From Fulvia fulva (lineage: Eukaryota > Ascomycota > Dothideomycetes > Mycosphaerellales > Mycosphaerellaceae), in NCBI RefSeq assembly GCF_020509005.1, contig NC_063015.1:3100001-3164000 (forward strand): a stretch of 64,000 nt of DNA, in the 5' to 3' direction. The position numbers and the translations under genes are program-made. Below the pieces are notes generated by a model that did no database searches, was not told the origin of the DNA, and was given only the letters and a program-made list of their open reading frames with translations. Below are positions 40,600 through 54,200 of the stretch, piece by piece. Numbering within the stretch: position 1 is the first letter of the stretch; each line of letters starts with the position of its first letter.

Positions 40600-42890
40600 T
40601 CTAGAAATCGCGACATTACGACTCCTCGAAATTCCCAACTCGTACTAGCGCAAAAGTAGCGTAGTGCTCTCTCTTTCTCCCTAGATTAAGACGCTAAGAA
40701 GGCGTATTACTATATTATAGCTAGGCTATAGGGCACCGGTTACCCTAGGGGCGGCGGCGGCGCGAATACTTAACGTATCGAGCGCCGCGCGCGACTAACT
40801 CTTAACTTAGAACTTTTTACGCAATCCGATTAGTACACCTAGTCCGACGACACCGTCCTACTAGATCCCTTTACTAAGTACGCTAATAAGGAACGCGCGG
40901 TTCTCGATAGGCTTCGAGAAGAGGAGGAAGGAGAGGATGCCTAACCCGAAATTATAGATACTTTTGACCTCGTAGTATTACTCTACGAGGGCGATATTAT
41001 AAACCACCTCGATAAGAATAGGTCAACCGACAATACTCGTAAGGACTTTGCTATTAACTATATAGACGACCGCGGTCGTACCGGGATATACCGTATCCTA
41101 CTCGACTAACTACGGTTACTTAACGCGACTTAGTTTTATAACTACGTCTAGAACTAACTAGAGGCAATTGCCTACGCCCTTTATAAACTCGAGGCTAATT
41201 ACCGCTAAGCTATCCTAAATAGGGCGGCGCTATATTAAGCTAATAAGCTAAAAAAGAAGAAGTTCGAGGAAGTATATACCGAACTATAATATACGGAAAA
41301 GTATAAGTAGGAATATAAGTAGGACCTAGAATAAGCTAATAAGGACCTTATAAAGGCTAACTAGGACGTTACTAAGTATAGGAAGCAGGCTAATAACTAG
41401 TGTAGCTCTACTAAGAGAGCTGAAAAGGAGGTCGATATATTTAAAGTCAAAGTCGCTAAACTAGAAATACTCGTACCGGACGACTCCGCCCCTACGGCTA
41501 CCGACGTAGTAGGGCTATAGTAGACTATCGCTACGCTTAAACAGGATCTCGAGGAAGCTAAGCGTAGCCGTACTACCGAGAAACCTAAGGAGCGTAGCGC
41601 CCGCTCCCTCTCCGAGTCACGACGTCGACGCGGCGATAAACTAGCTAAATAGTACGCCGAATAACCCGCTACGAAGCCTACGCGGAAGTAACGTAAGGAG
41701 CGATTCGCTAATAACTCCTCCGACCCCAATTCCTCCGACTCGTCCTTAGACTCTAATTCCGATTTCAAAGAGCGTCCGCGCCGTAAGAGTAAGGGTAAGG
41801 ATAAGAGATTAAGAAAGAGATAAGAGACCGTTATTGTCGACGACGACGACGACTTCGAGATTATAGATAGTAGCGTAGATATCGTACGCTATGACCGAAC
41901 TATAGTAGAAGACTTTAAGACAAGTTCCCGTATCAAAGTACCTAAGCCTAAATTCTTAGGAGAGAATATAGGTAGTAAAGACTCGCCGATACTTAATAAG
42001 TAGACTACTTAACTCGGTAATAAGCTTGCCGCTTCTATCTTTAAGGACGTACTATCCGCCCTACGTTTCGTATAAGAAACTACTATAGGGTTAGTATACT
42101 CTATACTCCGTAACTATATTCCCTAGAAGATCGTCTTCTCTAAGGTTCCCTCCGCGAGCCGGCTATTTAAGAGCGTAAAGAAATGCCTACGTTTCCTAAA
42201 TAAGAACTTCGGCGACTATAATCCCGAGGGCACCGCGCGTAATAATATAGACGCGCTTAAGATAGTAGAGAATAACAAGTTCTCTAAGTTCTATACTAAG
42301 TTCTAACGTAAGCGCGCCTAGCTCCTATAAGGCGCGAGCCGTAAGTACGAGGTTATCGAGCTTAAGAAGAAGCTAAGCTTTAAGTACCGTAATCGACTAG
42401 TCGTACTACCTAATACGAAGTCGGTTAAGGAGCTTACTCGGTAGTACTACCGCCTATAGAGCGAGCTAGCTTAACTTAAACACGACCTACTACGTACTAA
42501 GAGCGACGAGAGGAAGGACAAGAAGACGACTATACCTAAGGGTAACGGTACGGTATCGGTACCTCCTATAGTAGAGTAGATTATACTACCGATACTCCCT
42601 TTAGATAACGGTATACCTCTCGGCCGCTCTCCTTATACTAATTAGCCGCTCCTTCCGTAGAAGGACCGCCCTAATTAGTACAAGAACCTTGTACAACTTA
42701 CTTAAGATTAGCGTACTTAGATTATCGCTAGCGGTAGCTACCTACGCTACCGGGGTACTAGCTACGTCTTAGGCGCCGCTAGCTACCTACTTGACCTATA
42801 CGAGCGTCTAAAGAAGAAGGCTAATAATAACGGCCTTACGGTTACTAAAGTACCGGCGGGAAATGCCTAAGCTATTATATAAGCGTAATA
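40600..42890 (+). pseudogene. Gypsy-2 gag relic
   Basis: A long degraded frame. It opens with an acidic and helical region (LDRLREEEEGEDA near 40900), a Lys/Glu-rich coiled-coil-like part (41230-41560), a basic Ser/Arg stretch (SESRRRRGDKL near 41615), an Asp run (IVDDDDDFEIIDSS near 41835-41875) and a capsid-like segment (KVPKPKFLGEN near 41937, then about 42000-42500). It would form the virus-like particle. An antisense open frame at 41397-41768 is a by-product of this codon content. Confidence 0.75.
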
Positions 42891-45800
42891 GATAATAGTC
42901 CGCCTTAGGAAGTCTTATACCCTTACGAACCTTATAAATATACTCGTACCGTATAGGCGTTTTCCTTATAAGCCCGAGCGAGTACGCCCTCTTCTATAGA
43001 ATTAGATAAAGGACCCGAAGTCTCGTATTACTTTGTAGTAGAGGGTAGGGCAAATAGAATATATATATATACCTTCCTTAATAATAGTACTAACTCTAAA
43101 CTCGTAAATACTTCCTTTACGTAAAAACATAAATTCCCGCTCTACGATATTAAGCCCTTTACGCTAGGCCTAGGTGATAGCTCCTAAGCACTAATAATTA
43201 TTACTAAAGCTATAAACATTAAACTGAACCTTTGAGGCTATATCGAGACGGTCAAATGCCTAGTTACCGATACCTACTACGATATAGTCCTTAGCCTTAG
43301 ATAGTACGCAAAGTATAGCCCTTATAAAGACTAGAAGCGAAGCGTACTTACCTTTAACGACGTTAACTATTAGAATCACTCTCTCTATAAGAACGTTAGC
43401 CTACTAGTAATATTACCTATCCCCGAGTTACTACTAACGCCGGTACCCGACTACGATAGCCTTAAGCGACCCGATATCCGCGACATACCGGTCCCTTAGC
43501 CCCTCGAAGTCGGCGCTAAAAGAGTTAGGGCTAGGTATAGAGACGATATTAAGCGGATCAACTTAGACGAACTCCGGAGACTCTATTATACGAGAGGTAC
43601 GGAAGTATATACTATATAGATTAACCTACGCGAAGTATATACGGCTAAGAGCACGGCCGATCTAGTTATAGTATAAGCGTTAGGGCTTTACGCTATAATA
43701 GTACGAAAGGTTATAGGCGGCAACGCTATATTTACGTACGCTATATATATTAAAGATAGCTACTATAGGACGCTCCGTTATCGATAGGAGTACTAGGTAG
43801 AGGCCTACGCGATGAACGTAACTAATTACGACGTATTTATAGAAAAGCTATACCGGAAGTAGAAGGACCCCGACGTACTTAGTAAGCTACCGGCTATATA
43901 CTATTATCGGTAAGCTCTATTCTCGAAGTTAGAGTTAGATAAGCTACTACCTTATCGCCCTAGCCTAGATTATAAGATTAAGCTAAAGAAGGATACTCGG
44001 CTACCGTTTAAGCGGCCCTATCCGATTTCGAACAGAGAGTTAGAAGTAGTAAAAGCTTAGGTAGATAACTAACTTTAGAAAGGTAATATCTAACGTAGTA
44101 ACTTACCTATAGTATTACCGGTAATTATCGTACGTAAACTAGGTAGTAGACTACGCGTCTATATCGACTACCGCGCCCTAAACGCTATTACTATAAAATC
44201 GAGGTACCCTATCCTACTTATTTAAGATATCCTTAACCGGATTAGTAGTAAGAAGTACTTTACTAAGCTCGATACAATCGCTACCTTTAATCGTTTACGT
44301 ATCGTAGAAGGGGACGAGTAGAAAACGGTATTTACTACGCGCTACGGTCAATTCGAATGTCTAGTAATGCCCTTTAGTCTCTATAATATACCCGGCACCT
44401 TCTAGTTATATATTAATAACGCGCTCCGAGAGTACCTAGACGATTTTACCTCCGCGTACCTCGATAACGTACTTATATTTAGCGACACCCTAGAGGAGTA
44501 TATTGTTTACGTCGAGAAGGTTATAGCGAAGCTATAGGAGGTAGGACTTCAACTCAATATCGATAAGTACGAGTCTTACGTCTAAGAGACGAAGTACCTT
44601 AGCTTTATTATAGGCGTAGACGGTATTAAGATAGATAAGGATAAGATCGCCGTAATCTAAGAATAGGAGACCCCTCGTAACCTAATAGATATTCTGTCCT
44701 TCCTTAGCTTTTATAATGTCTATAGGCGGTTTATTTGTAACTACTTAGGCATCGCCTACCCGATAATATAGCTTACTAAGAACGATATACTATAGGTATA
44801 GGGTAATAAATGTTAGGACGCTTTCGAACGTATAAAACAAGCGTTTGCTAAGGACGATATTATGCTCGTACATTTCGTACCCGGGCGAGAAACGAAGCTC
44901 GAAACGGATACGTTAGACTTCGTCACTACTATAGTAATGTCGTAGCGAGGAGAAGACAGTATATAGCGCCTAGTAGCTTTTATGTCTAAGAAGATATCGC
45001 TATAAGAATATAACTACGATATCTATAATAAGGAACTGCTCGCTATCGTAAAAGCCTTTAAGGAATAGAAGCTAGAGCTTATGTCTAGAGACATTAATAG
45101 AGATAAGGCCGACTTCGAAAACCTTATCGACGAAAGCGGTAAGCTAATCCTAGTATACTCCGATTATAAGAACCTTAAATAGTTCACGAGTACTAAGGTC
45201 CTAAATAGATACTAGGCGCGTTAGTCCGAGTTCTTATCGTAGTTCTACTTCAAGATTGTCTATATCTCTAGTAAGACGAATGTCAAACCTAATACTCTAA
45301 TACGGCGGCTATAGGACGTCCCTATAAACGGTAACGACCTACGAAGATAGTATTAAGAACAGACGTTACTACCTAAGTACCGATTCCTTAATATCTCGCC
45401 GATAGAGATCCGTCTAGGCCGATAGGACAATAAACTTATAACTAAGATCCGCGTTATATACGGAGAAGCGGAGCTATAGTAAGCGTTACGCTAGTTAGAC
45501 GTAGGAGAGCCTTATACGCTACTACGCTAGTACCGTATAGATAATAGCGAGGCGGTAGCTATAGGCGGCCTTATCTATATTAAGAACAGATACGGCGGCT
45601 ATAACGTCTTCGTACTAGACGTACCGGGTTTACGCTTTAAGGTCTTCTAAGTATATTATAGCACGCCCTCTACTAGTTACCTAGGTCGTACGAAGACCTA
45701 CGAGCTTATTACTCGCGACTTCGTCTAGCCCGGCCTTTCGTAGTATATACGTAATAAGATCTTTAAGTACTATAAATGCCGCTCGTTAAAACCCTCGTAG

Positions 45801-45918
45801 ACGTAATACCTAGGGCTACTAAAACCCTTACTAATCCCGTTTGAACTATAGGACGAAATTGCTATAGATTTCGTAGTAAGACTACTAAAGAGTACTAATT
45901 ATAATAGCGTTATATATA

Positions 45919-46964
45919 GATAGATAGATATTTCATTAAGCTGTTGTAGTGCCCTTTGGCCTATGCAGCTATGCTATCTTGTTTTTGTATATATAGAGGG
46001 GAAACCGTGTTAGTGAAAACCCCTCCTCCTTCCCGCCTGTCTTTTCCTCCTCGTTGTCGTCTTAAATTTCCCTTGTTAGGGGTACGCTAGTGTCATGGGC
46101 CTGCCCTAATGACTACCCTATCTGCAACCCCCCTCGCTTCCGCCTCTTGTCTATCCACTCCTCCGTCTCGCTCGCGAGGCTAAACTGCTGGAGGTATCCC
46201 TGCTGTAGTATCCACCGAGAGATTCGGCGAATGTTGCCTTTGTCCCTAATAATTGACTTGTAGTCTCTCCTTCCCGCTTGGTGCCTCCAATTTCCCCTGC
46301 CTCTCGCCCACTGCGGGCATCGTAGTAGCATATGTTCTGGGTTTTGCGATGGGTAGCCACACTGGCAGGCTGGGCTATAGATGTCTAGTGCGCGTCTTCT
46401 GAACAGGTAGGCCCTTAATCCAATGTGTTCGGACCTGATTTGGATCGCTATGCTTGCTTCGGCCCTTGTCAGGTCCCTATATAGCTGGTAATTGTGTCTC
46501 TGGAAGGCTCGGAGCGCTATCGGGCCTGTTGTCTTAGGGGGCTTCCTTTTCCAGTCCTGCTCCCATAGGCAGCTCGCTATCTGTTCCGCTAGGTTTTGGG
46601 TCTTAGCCTTGCTCCCGCCGGCCTGGCGAGTCCTACGCTCCTCCTCCTTTCGTGCTAGCCATTCGGTGCTTGTCTGTACGGCCGTAAAGGTCGTAAGGTC
46701 ATCCTCTTTTTGGCTTGTCCTATATCCTGCCCCTCTCCGGTAGCGGCTTTCTATCTTATTCTTTGCCTCCTGGATCGTGGTTTGTGCTAGGTAACCTGTC
46801 GTCTTTGCCGCGTATTGAATTCTCATTCCCCGGATGTACTGGCCGATTGGTGGTATTCCTGTCTCCATTTCTACCGTGCTTGTTGACGTTGTCTTGTATG
46901 CGCCTAGTACCCTACGTAGGTTGCCTGCCTGTGTCCTGTTTAGGGGTTGCTCTATCCGTTTCGG
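45919..46964 (-). mobile_element. LINE-A 5'-truncated copy, unmutated
   Basis: It corresponds to 29262-30306 of the intact LINE-A and inserted in the minus orientation. Both sides carry the 14-bp target duplication TAGCGTTATATATA (45905-45918, 46965-46978). Apart from the tail I count two differences from the intact copy, at 46012 and 46109, each a CpA to TpA change on the LINE strand. It inserted into the Gypsy-2 integrase frame. Confidence 0.95.
46113..46963 (-). pseudogene. LINE-A ORF2 C-terminal fragment
   Basis: The last 280 or so codons of ORF2 are intact in sequence; the final 251 residues, from METGIPPIGQ, are identical to the full-length protein. They carry the C-terminal zinc motif but no endonuclease or RT. 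Dead on arrival, as usual for 5'-truncated LINE insertions. Plus-strand ORFs over this stretch are antisense shadows. Confidence 0.93.
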
Positions 46965-48348
46965 TAGCGTTATATATACTAATACTCTTACGATTACTAA
47001 CCGTACGGGTAAGGGATACTATATAATCCTAGTAAAGGAGATAACGGCCGAATATATCGCCGAGGTCTTTGTCCGGGACTACTACCGCTTATATAGTACC
47101 CCTCTGTCTATCGTTATAGATCGAGGTAGTTAGTAGCTATTAGCTTTTTAGTAACGCTTCTACGAACTAGTAGGGATAGTCTAGAAGTTGTCTATAGCCT
47201 TCTATCCTAAGACCGATAGATAGTCTAAGAACATAAATAAGGAGATAGAGAAGTACCTCCGTGTCTTTGTCGACTACGTATAAGGAGATTAGGTATAGTG
47301 GCTTCCGCTAGCGGAATTCGTAAAGAACAACTATATTATAGAAGTAATAGGTATGTCGCTATTCTTTACCGAACGAGGTCGCAATCCTCGTACTAGTAAC
47401 TTTAATAGAGATAGCCTCCCTGAGCGTCTAATGCCTACTAAGTAACGCCTATCCGCCGAAAAGGCAGAGCGTTTTACTTAATAGATAAAGGACTTCCGTA
47501 CGTACCTATACGAATTCTTACGTTACGATTAAGCCCTATAAGTAGATAACGCTAATATATACCGTACTATACTACCGCGATATAGCCTAGGCGACCGTGT
47601 CTTTATTAATACTAAGAACTAGAAGTTATTACGCCTAGCTAAGAAGCTTAATATCAAATAGTCTAGACCGGTAATAATTACTACCGCGCTCGGTAAGAAT
47701 ACGTATAGTATTGCCCTACTAGAGACGATCCGCGTATATGACTCCTTCTATTTAAATCTTCTCCGACCGGTAGATCTAGAAGATAATATACGACCGCCGC
47801 TAATCGAGGTTACTAATAAAACTAGTAACACGTTTAAGACCTAGGAGGTTAAACGCGTCCTAGATTCTAAGCCGAAGGGCAGAGGCATTACTATACTAGT
47901 AAAATAGAAGGGCTATTTAGATAATAAGTCTACCTAGGAGCCCGCGAGCGTAGTATATAAGGATATACCGAAGGTAGTCGTAAACTTTAAGTATAAAAAC
48001 CTAACTAAGTCTATACCGATCAACTTTTGTCCGCTAGAAGATTAGATTCCGAATAAGACCTTAGTCGATATAAGGCCGGACGCGAACGTAATAGATCTAG
48101 TACCTTAGTTAACCGTAACGGTATAGCCTCTACGTAAAGGTAATAGCCCTATAGCTCTAGCTAAGGATAACTATACGCCTAATACTAACGATAGCTATAT
48201 TAAAAGGGTTTTAGTACCTACCTCTAGTAAGTTATTAGAGCTAATAGACGAAACGAACGATATAGAGGATCATAAAGCTTTCGCGTTTACGCTAAGAGAG
48301 ATTTAAGGATATACGCTTCGAGACGAAGGTGTTTTAGAGGGGGGGTAG

Positions 48349-48553
48349 TGTTACGGCCGCTCCGTAAGTAAAGGATTCGAATCTAATTACGTAACCCCTA
48401 GTTACGTAACCCGAATAACTAAGCTCGGGCCGATACCGACGCCTAACACCTCGGCCTTTAAGTATAGGCCTCGTTCTTAGACTCTCTTCTCTCTTTAGCT
48501 ATCGACTTCGTTAATACTATACCCTTATACTCTCGTACTATAGTCTCGTAATA
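48349..48553 (+). repeat. Gypsy-2 3' LTR (205 bp)
   Basis: Preceded by a G-run polypurine tract (48339-48346) and followed by the target duplication AGCCT. Confidence 0.95.
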
Positions 48554-51290
48554 AGCCTCGACTAGGGGCGGGGGGAACTTACTAGCTAGTAGACGCGCCT
48601 TAGCCTTAGGGTCGCTAACCGGGCTACTAGGCGACTATAGCGCTAGGATAGAGAAGGAGGGGCCCTATATAGGGTCCTGTCGGGCCCATTTCGCTAGCTT
48701 CTATATCCTCTCTAGCTTACCGGCGATTTCTTCTACTATAGCCCTCTAGCCGACTACTTTCTCCCTTCGTATTATAGCTTTCTTCTGTTAGTATGCCTCT
48801 CTATATACGTTCTAGGCCTCCTCGCTATAGCTACTCGTCTATACCCGGCGGGCTCTCCTTACTTCTCTTACTACCGTAGTATACTATAGCGTCTAGTATA
48901 GTTTAGACTATATTGTTAGTTAGGTAAGCGGAACGTAAAGTAAGGTCGCTTTTCTTAGTTCGTCTATTAACCCTTAGACTACCTCGTCTATCTCGTCTTT
49001 ACTATTATATTGCTACTACGCGATCTAGTCTAGCCTCTTAGAGTCGTCGAGGTATACCTAGATATTAGCCTAGTGGGCCTTTCTCTATTTTAGCTTAGGG
49101 GTTCTTACTAGTATATATTATATCTATATCGTAATAGAGGTCCTAACTAGTATATAGTCTAATAATACCTCGAGTTTATATTCGATCCTATAGTAGGTTA
49201 CTATATAGTAGTAGCTATCTAAGATCTAGAAGAGGTCAATCGTGCCTTAGAGTCCCCCTCTCTTCTAGGTGCCTAGGTCCTTCGGAGTATTAAGGGCAAT
49301 TACGTTGCTCGCTATCAAGTCGATTACTTCGTCGGCTTTAGGTCACGGCTATATAAGGCTTTCCTAGGAAGGGCAGTATATATTAAAGTCTCCTACTACG
49401 ATATAGTACCCTTGTCTCTTAAGCGTACTATCTAGGTGTCTATAGACCCTAAGGTCGCGGCTAGACCTCGAGGCTAGCGGTTATATATATAGGTTGTGTA
49501 TCTAAGTACTAGCTACGTAGAGGGAGGTAATATCTCGCCCGCCTTCTTTATCTACGTAGTATACTACCTCCTAGTCGGATTCTAGTATGTCCTTACTAAT
49601 ATAGAAGTACGTATAGGGTCTACCGTCGCCTCGTAGGTATGTCGTGTAGCCTAGTAACTTGTAGGTCGTTAGTCTCTTATAGTACGGGTTAATCTATAGC
49701 TCCTAGATTATAAGGACGTAGTGGACGCGCGGGTCCGCCTCGTATAGGAAATGGTTCTGGACTATATCCTTGCTATAGTTGACGTTATACTAGATGATAC
49801 TAAGCGTATCGAGGCTAGTTATCGGCATCGACAATCATTTCCTCTATATCGTCCTATACCCTACTACCCTGTACGTCCTAGTCTACGCCTATCGGCTATA
49901 TACTAAAGGGGAGCCGGGCCTAGTTAGATTCCCTCGCCGTAGCTAGTAGAGCACGTGGCCTCCCGTACGCCCTAGGCTACGTATCCTTTATATCGTTCTC
50001 GGCCCTAGGGCGCTTATACCCGACCGCCGCTAGTTAGTTCCGGTATAGGCTAGCCTTACGGTCGCCGTAGAATCTTAGGGCGACGGTTCTGTTTGTGATT
50101 GCCTTGTTTTTCGCTAGTTTCCGCTATAGGCATTCCGTACTATACGATAGGTAGTGCCCCGGACAGTTCGCGTACCGTCTCGTAGTCGATATATAGTCCC
50201 TAGACATATAGTCTCCTATACAGTTCGAGTAGGCCTACTTGTTTGTACACGTATAGGTTTGGTGTCTATACTGTTAGCATTTGAAGCATTAGAGGACACG
50301 AAAGGATAAGGAGTGCTTTTCTACTATCTTGAGGCTATATTGCTAGACTAGGCCTTGTTCTATCGCTAGATCCGCCGCTTTCGCGTCTTATAGCTATACT
50401 ATTAGCGCCGAGGCCTTCTTGCCTTCTAGCCATTTCCTATAGAGCCAAGTCGCCTTCTAGATTAGAGAGTTAAGAGTGACCGGGTTGTCCTCTTAGAGAG
50501 CGCGTAGGTGACCCTAGTTAGTTAGGTCAAACTCCTTAGGCATATCGTAGACTAGGATCGTAAATTGCTTCGTTAAGACCTTCGCTAATGCCGCAACCTT
50601 AGATGCCTACTATAGCTATACCTCTAGGTACCTCCTAGTAGTAGTAGAGCTAGTATAGATCTATAGAGTGCCGTTAGACTATTAGTTCACTAGGACCACC
50701 CCTAGTTAGTTAATTCGTTAGGCGAGCTCCTTGTTCGATAGCTTCGTAACTTCGGCCTAGTCTTCCTTTGCTACAATGCGGATCGTAACTATATCGTGCG
50801 TTAGGCGGGGGCCTAGTATCGATGCCGCGACCGATACCTAGCTATAGGGGTGTTGATTCCGGGTGGCCTTACTAATCGCCTAGGACGTCGTCCTTATTTC
50901 TTGTTGCCCTCGGTAATACGATAGTATAAGCGCCGTACGTAGCTAAGTGATCATTACCTATAGAGATCGGTAAGGGAGCTGATCGTTAGTTTCTATACTT
51001 TTTGCGTCCTCTATAAGTTGCTACCAGTTGTCTTAGGGGGGCTTCGCCTATAGGGCCGTAGGCGCCGTTAGTACCGTAGCCTAGGCTACTATTGCCTAGG
51101 AGTTGCCTAATGTAGCTAGGCACCTCCGCGGCGTTTAGAGCTGAAGAAATAGGGTGAAGAGAGCTTCAAGCTGTCCAGATTGAATAAGGTAGAACTCCCT
51201 TAGTCCTAGGGGCAGTGGCCTACTTTTTGTATCGTTAGAATGGCCTTGATAAGAGCTTTCGAATGTGTCGTGTTTTGGCGTAGAGATCGA

Positions 51291-54200
51291 TTACGGGGAA
51301 TATATACTTATAGAATAGGGTAGCGGCGTACTTAGCGTTCAAGTCATTAGTAGGGAGTAGCCGTACGCGTTTAGTTAGTATATCGGTAACTATTATAACG
51401 TATTTATAGATTAGTCTAGTATCGGGATCTTTACTAGCGAGTAGGCCGACGATAAAGTCTACGGCGATATACTTCTATTCGTAACCGGGCGTATAGTAGA
51501 GGGATAGGGTGCCTTACTTTATTAGTCTTAATAGAGTCGAGCGCCTATATATTAGGTAGGATCGTACGTATCTTACGACGTTACTTACTATACTAGGCTA
51601 GAAGAGGTTTTGCCTCTATAGTAGATTAAAAGTCCTTGCTATACCTTAGTAGCTAGCTGCTCTACTATTATAGTATTTGCGTACTATCCGGGTACGGAGG
51701 TTCTAAAAGGCTAAGATATATAAGGCTTTGTCGACGTATAGTCGATCCGTAATAATTTCGTAATCTAATACGGCGATCTTCTATTATTATAGCTATACGT
51801 TAGCGATCCCTTACTAGAGATCGAACTTTAGTTTAAGTATACGTATCGTTATAGACCGGCTATTATATACTTCTATATATAGTTCTTCTTTATAAAACTC
51901 CGTTTACTCCCGTTCCTCTAGTAGCGTAGGTTCGTCTAACGGCTCTATACTTCCTTTAATAGGTTGCTCGTTACTAGGCGTCTCTTCGACTAGGACTCTA
52001 CTATCTAGTTCCGACTCGACGTCACTACCTACCTCGGCGTCGTTTAGTTCGAGTAGCGGCTATATTACGTCTCGCTAGGCGAGGCGGGTTGATCGCCGGG
52101 GGGTAGCGATATCGCTAGTATAGTAGTCTTCTTCTTTATCGTCCGAGTCGTATATTAATAGTACTTAATAGTTTATTAGTAGGTCGTCCTATACTTATAT
52201 AGCGAACTAAGTAACAATGTCTAGGTTATAGGGTTTTAGAATAGTCTATTATTAATACTACGTTCTAGTATCGTCTACCCCCGCCGGTATATCCTAAGAG
52301 CGACGGGTAAGACTATCTAGTTTCGTTCCTTAGGCGCCCGGGTAATAGGTGATCTTAAAGTTAAACTAGGACAGGAACTTAGCCTAGTATACCTAGCGCT
52401 AGTTAAGCTACTTAGTAGTTATAAAGTACTTAAGATTACGGTGGTCGGTAAGTACCCGAACTAGCTTATCGTCTATAGCGCCGATAAGTTCCGGTTACTA
52501 TTCCTCGAACGCCTTAACGATAGCTAGGAGCTCTTTATCGTAAATTTCGTAGTTATATTCTTACGGACTAAGCTTCTTCGAGTAGAACGCTACGGTTCTA
52601 AGGACGTCGTTAATTATCTATAATAGTACCCCTATATTAACCTAGTCGCTAGAGTCTATTTCTACCTAAATCTACTCGCCTAGTTAATAATAGGCTAGCA
52701 TACCTACTTAGCTAAAGCGCTACTTAAGTTCCTTAAAGGCTATATCGTACTATTAGGTCTATACGAAGGGTAGCTTCTTAACTACCTTACCGTCGACTTT
52801 GCTCTTTTTACCTGTCTTTATAAGGTCTATAAGGCACGCGGTTACTTTAGAGAAGGCGTAGATAAACTTCCTATAGAATCTAGTAAAGCTAAGGAACGTA
52901 AGAACGTCCTTAATGTTATAAGGCACCTCCTAGTTTATAATAGCTTTAATCTTTATAGGGTCTATCTTAACGCCCTCCGTCGTAATAATAAGGCCTAGGT
53001 ATTTGATTCGTTTGACGTAGAATTCATACTTGTCGATGTCTACTAGTAGCCCTATATCCCGTAGTCTATATAGGACCTTTCGTATATAAGCTCTATAATT
53101 ATCTAAGGAGCCGTCTATATAAATTAGGACGTTATCGAGGTATACTATAGCGAAGTCGTCTAGGAATTCTCGGAGGATATCGTTAACCTTGCGCTACTAA
53201 CTACTAGGGCTATTATAGAGGCCGAACGGAAGGACCTTGAACTAGTATAGTCTATACCTAGTAACAAAGGCGGTTATCTATTCGTCCCCCTTACGGATAC
53301 GTATATTATTAAATACGGCGACAATATTCAGCTTAGTAAACTACTTAGCCTTAGAAACTCGCTTAAGTATCTCCCTTAATAGAGGTATTAGGTATCGGTC
53401 CTTAACTATAATAGTATTTAGGGCGCGGTAGTCGACGTAGACGCGGAGTCCGCCTCCTAGCTTTTTAATAATTAATACGGGAGACAATAGGTTCGATTTA
53501 GATAGTTCGACCGTACTATTAGCTATACTATTATTAATGAATTTCTTAACGACTACTAGCTAATCCGGGTTTATACTAAAGGCCTTCTTATAGGGTCGCT
53601 ACGCTTCTAATCCTAGTTTCAAGTTGATCGTATAGTCGGACGGGCTAAACTTAGGTAGCTTAAACTCGCTCTTATACCTAAAGGCGTCGGCTAGGTCGTG
53701 ATATTCGGGTGGTAGCTTGGCCTTCGGGTCCTAAACCTTATTCTTATTTATAAAGATTTCTAAATTATCTAGCAATATAGCGAAGGTAGAGGTATGCTCC
53801 TCGTCGTCGAAATCCTCCGGCTATAGTACAAAGAGCTTATCGGCGTCTAGCTAGTCTTATCGCTTCTAGGCTCGCTTTACTATACGATAATAGGCGTCCG
53901 CGCTAATAAAATAGATATCGGGTTCTAGCTCGGGTAATACTAGTTTCGGCGCCTTAGGCTTACTATTATTAGCTTCTATTATAATCGTATAAGGTATGCC
54001 GTTCTAGTAATAATGTTAGTAGTAGGTAGGCTTATCGAAGCTAAGTATTATATATTTAAAGCTATACGAAGGGTCGTGTTCTTCGAGCTAGGAGATACCT
54101 AGTACTAGGTCGTACTTATCGAGGTTAGTAACGTAGTATAGCTCTTAACTAGTATAGCTACCGATAGTAACGTCTATTAGTGCTACTTCGAGTAGTTATA

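Larger units (their letters stand above)
43000..48345 (+). pseudogene. Gypsy-2 pol relic, interrupted by LINE-A
   Basis: RT from about 43960: LRVYIDYRALNAI near 44150, FTKLDTIATFNRL near 44262 and the former YxDD as YLDNVLIFS near 44459. RNase H about 44830-45310. Integrase zinc-binding and core region from about 45650; the core is cut at 45918 and continues at 46965. Chromodomain about 47846-47965 (EVKRVLDSKPKGRGITI, its Trp codons now stops). Stops at Gln/Trp positions throughout. Confidence 0.88.
40345..48553 (+). mobile_element. Gypsy-2: complete chromodomain Gypsy retrotransposon, RIP-mutated
   Basis: Two 205-bp LTRs (40345-40549, 48349-48553) start TGTTACGG and end CGTAACA / CGTAATA. 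AGCCT flanks both sides (40340-40344, 48554-48558). The interior has a long gag with a coiled-coil and acidic region, then pol with RT, RNase H, integrase and chromodomain. A G-run precedes the 3' LTR. Without the LINE-A insertion it measures about 7.15 kb. Confidence 0.95.
38115..51290 (-). mobile_element. LINE-B copy 2, RIP-mutated, split by Gypsy-2
   Basis: The 3' half is at 38115-40339 and the 5' half at 48559-51290, both minus strand. The halves join exactly at the base where copy 1 (near 22550) is uninterrupted, with AGCCT duplicated around Gypsy-2. The tail reads as GATA repeats at 38115-38135. The 5' end lacks about 20 bp relative to copy 1. Both ORFs are destroyed by stops. No clear target duplication was found at the outer ends. 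Confidence 0.92.

Noticed and set aside
41397..41768. A 123-codon minus-strand ORF
   Set aside because: It is antisense to the coiled-coil part of Gypsy-2 gag, where RIP stops fall on the sense strand only.
46715..47133. Plus-strand ORFs across the LINE-A/Gypsy-2 junction
   Set aside because: They are antisense to ORF2 and then run into the Gypsy-2 integrase; a chance join at the target duplication.
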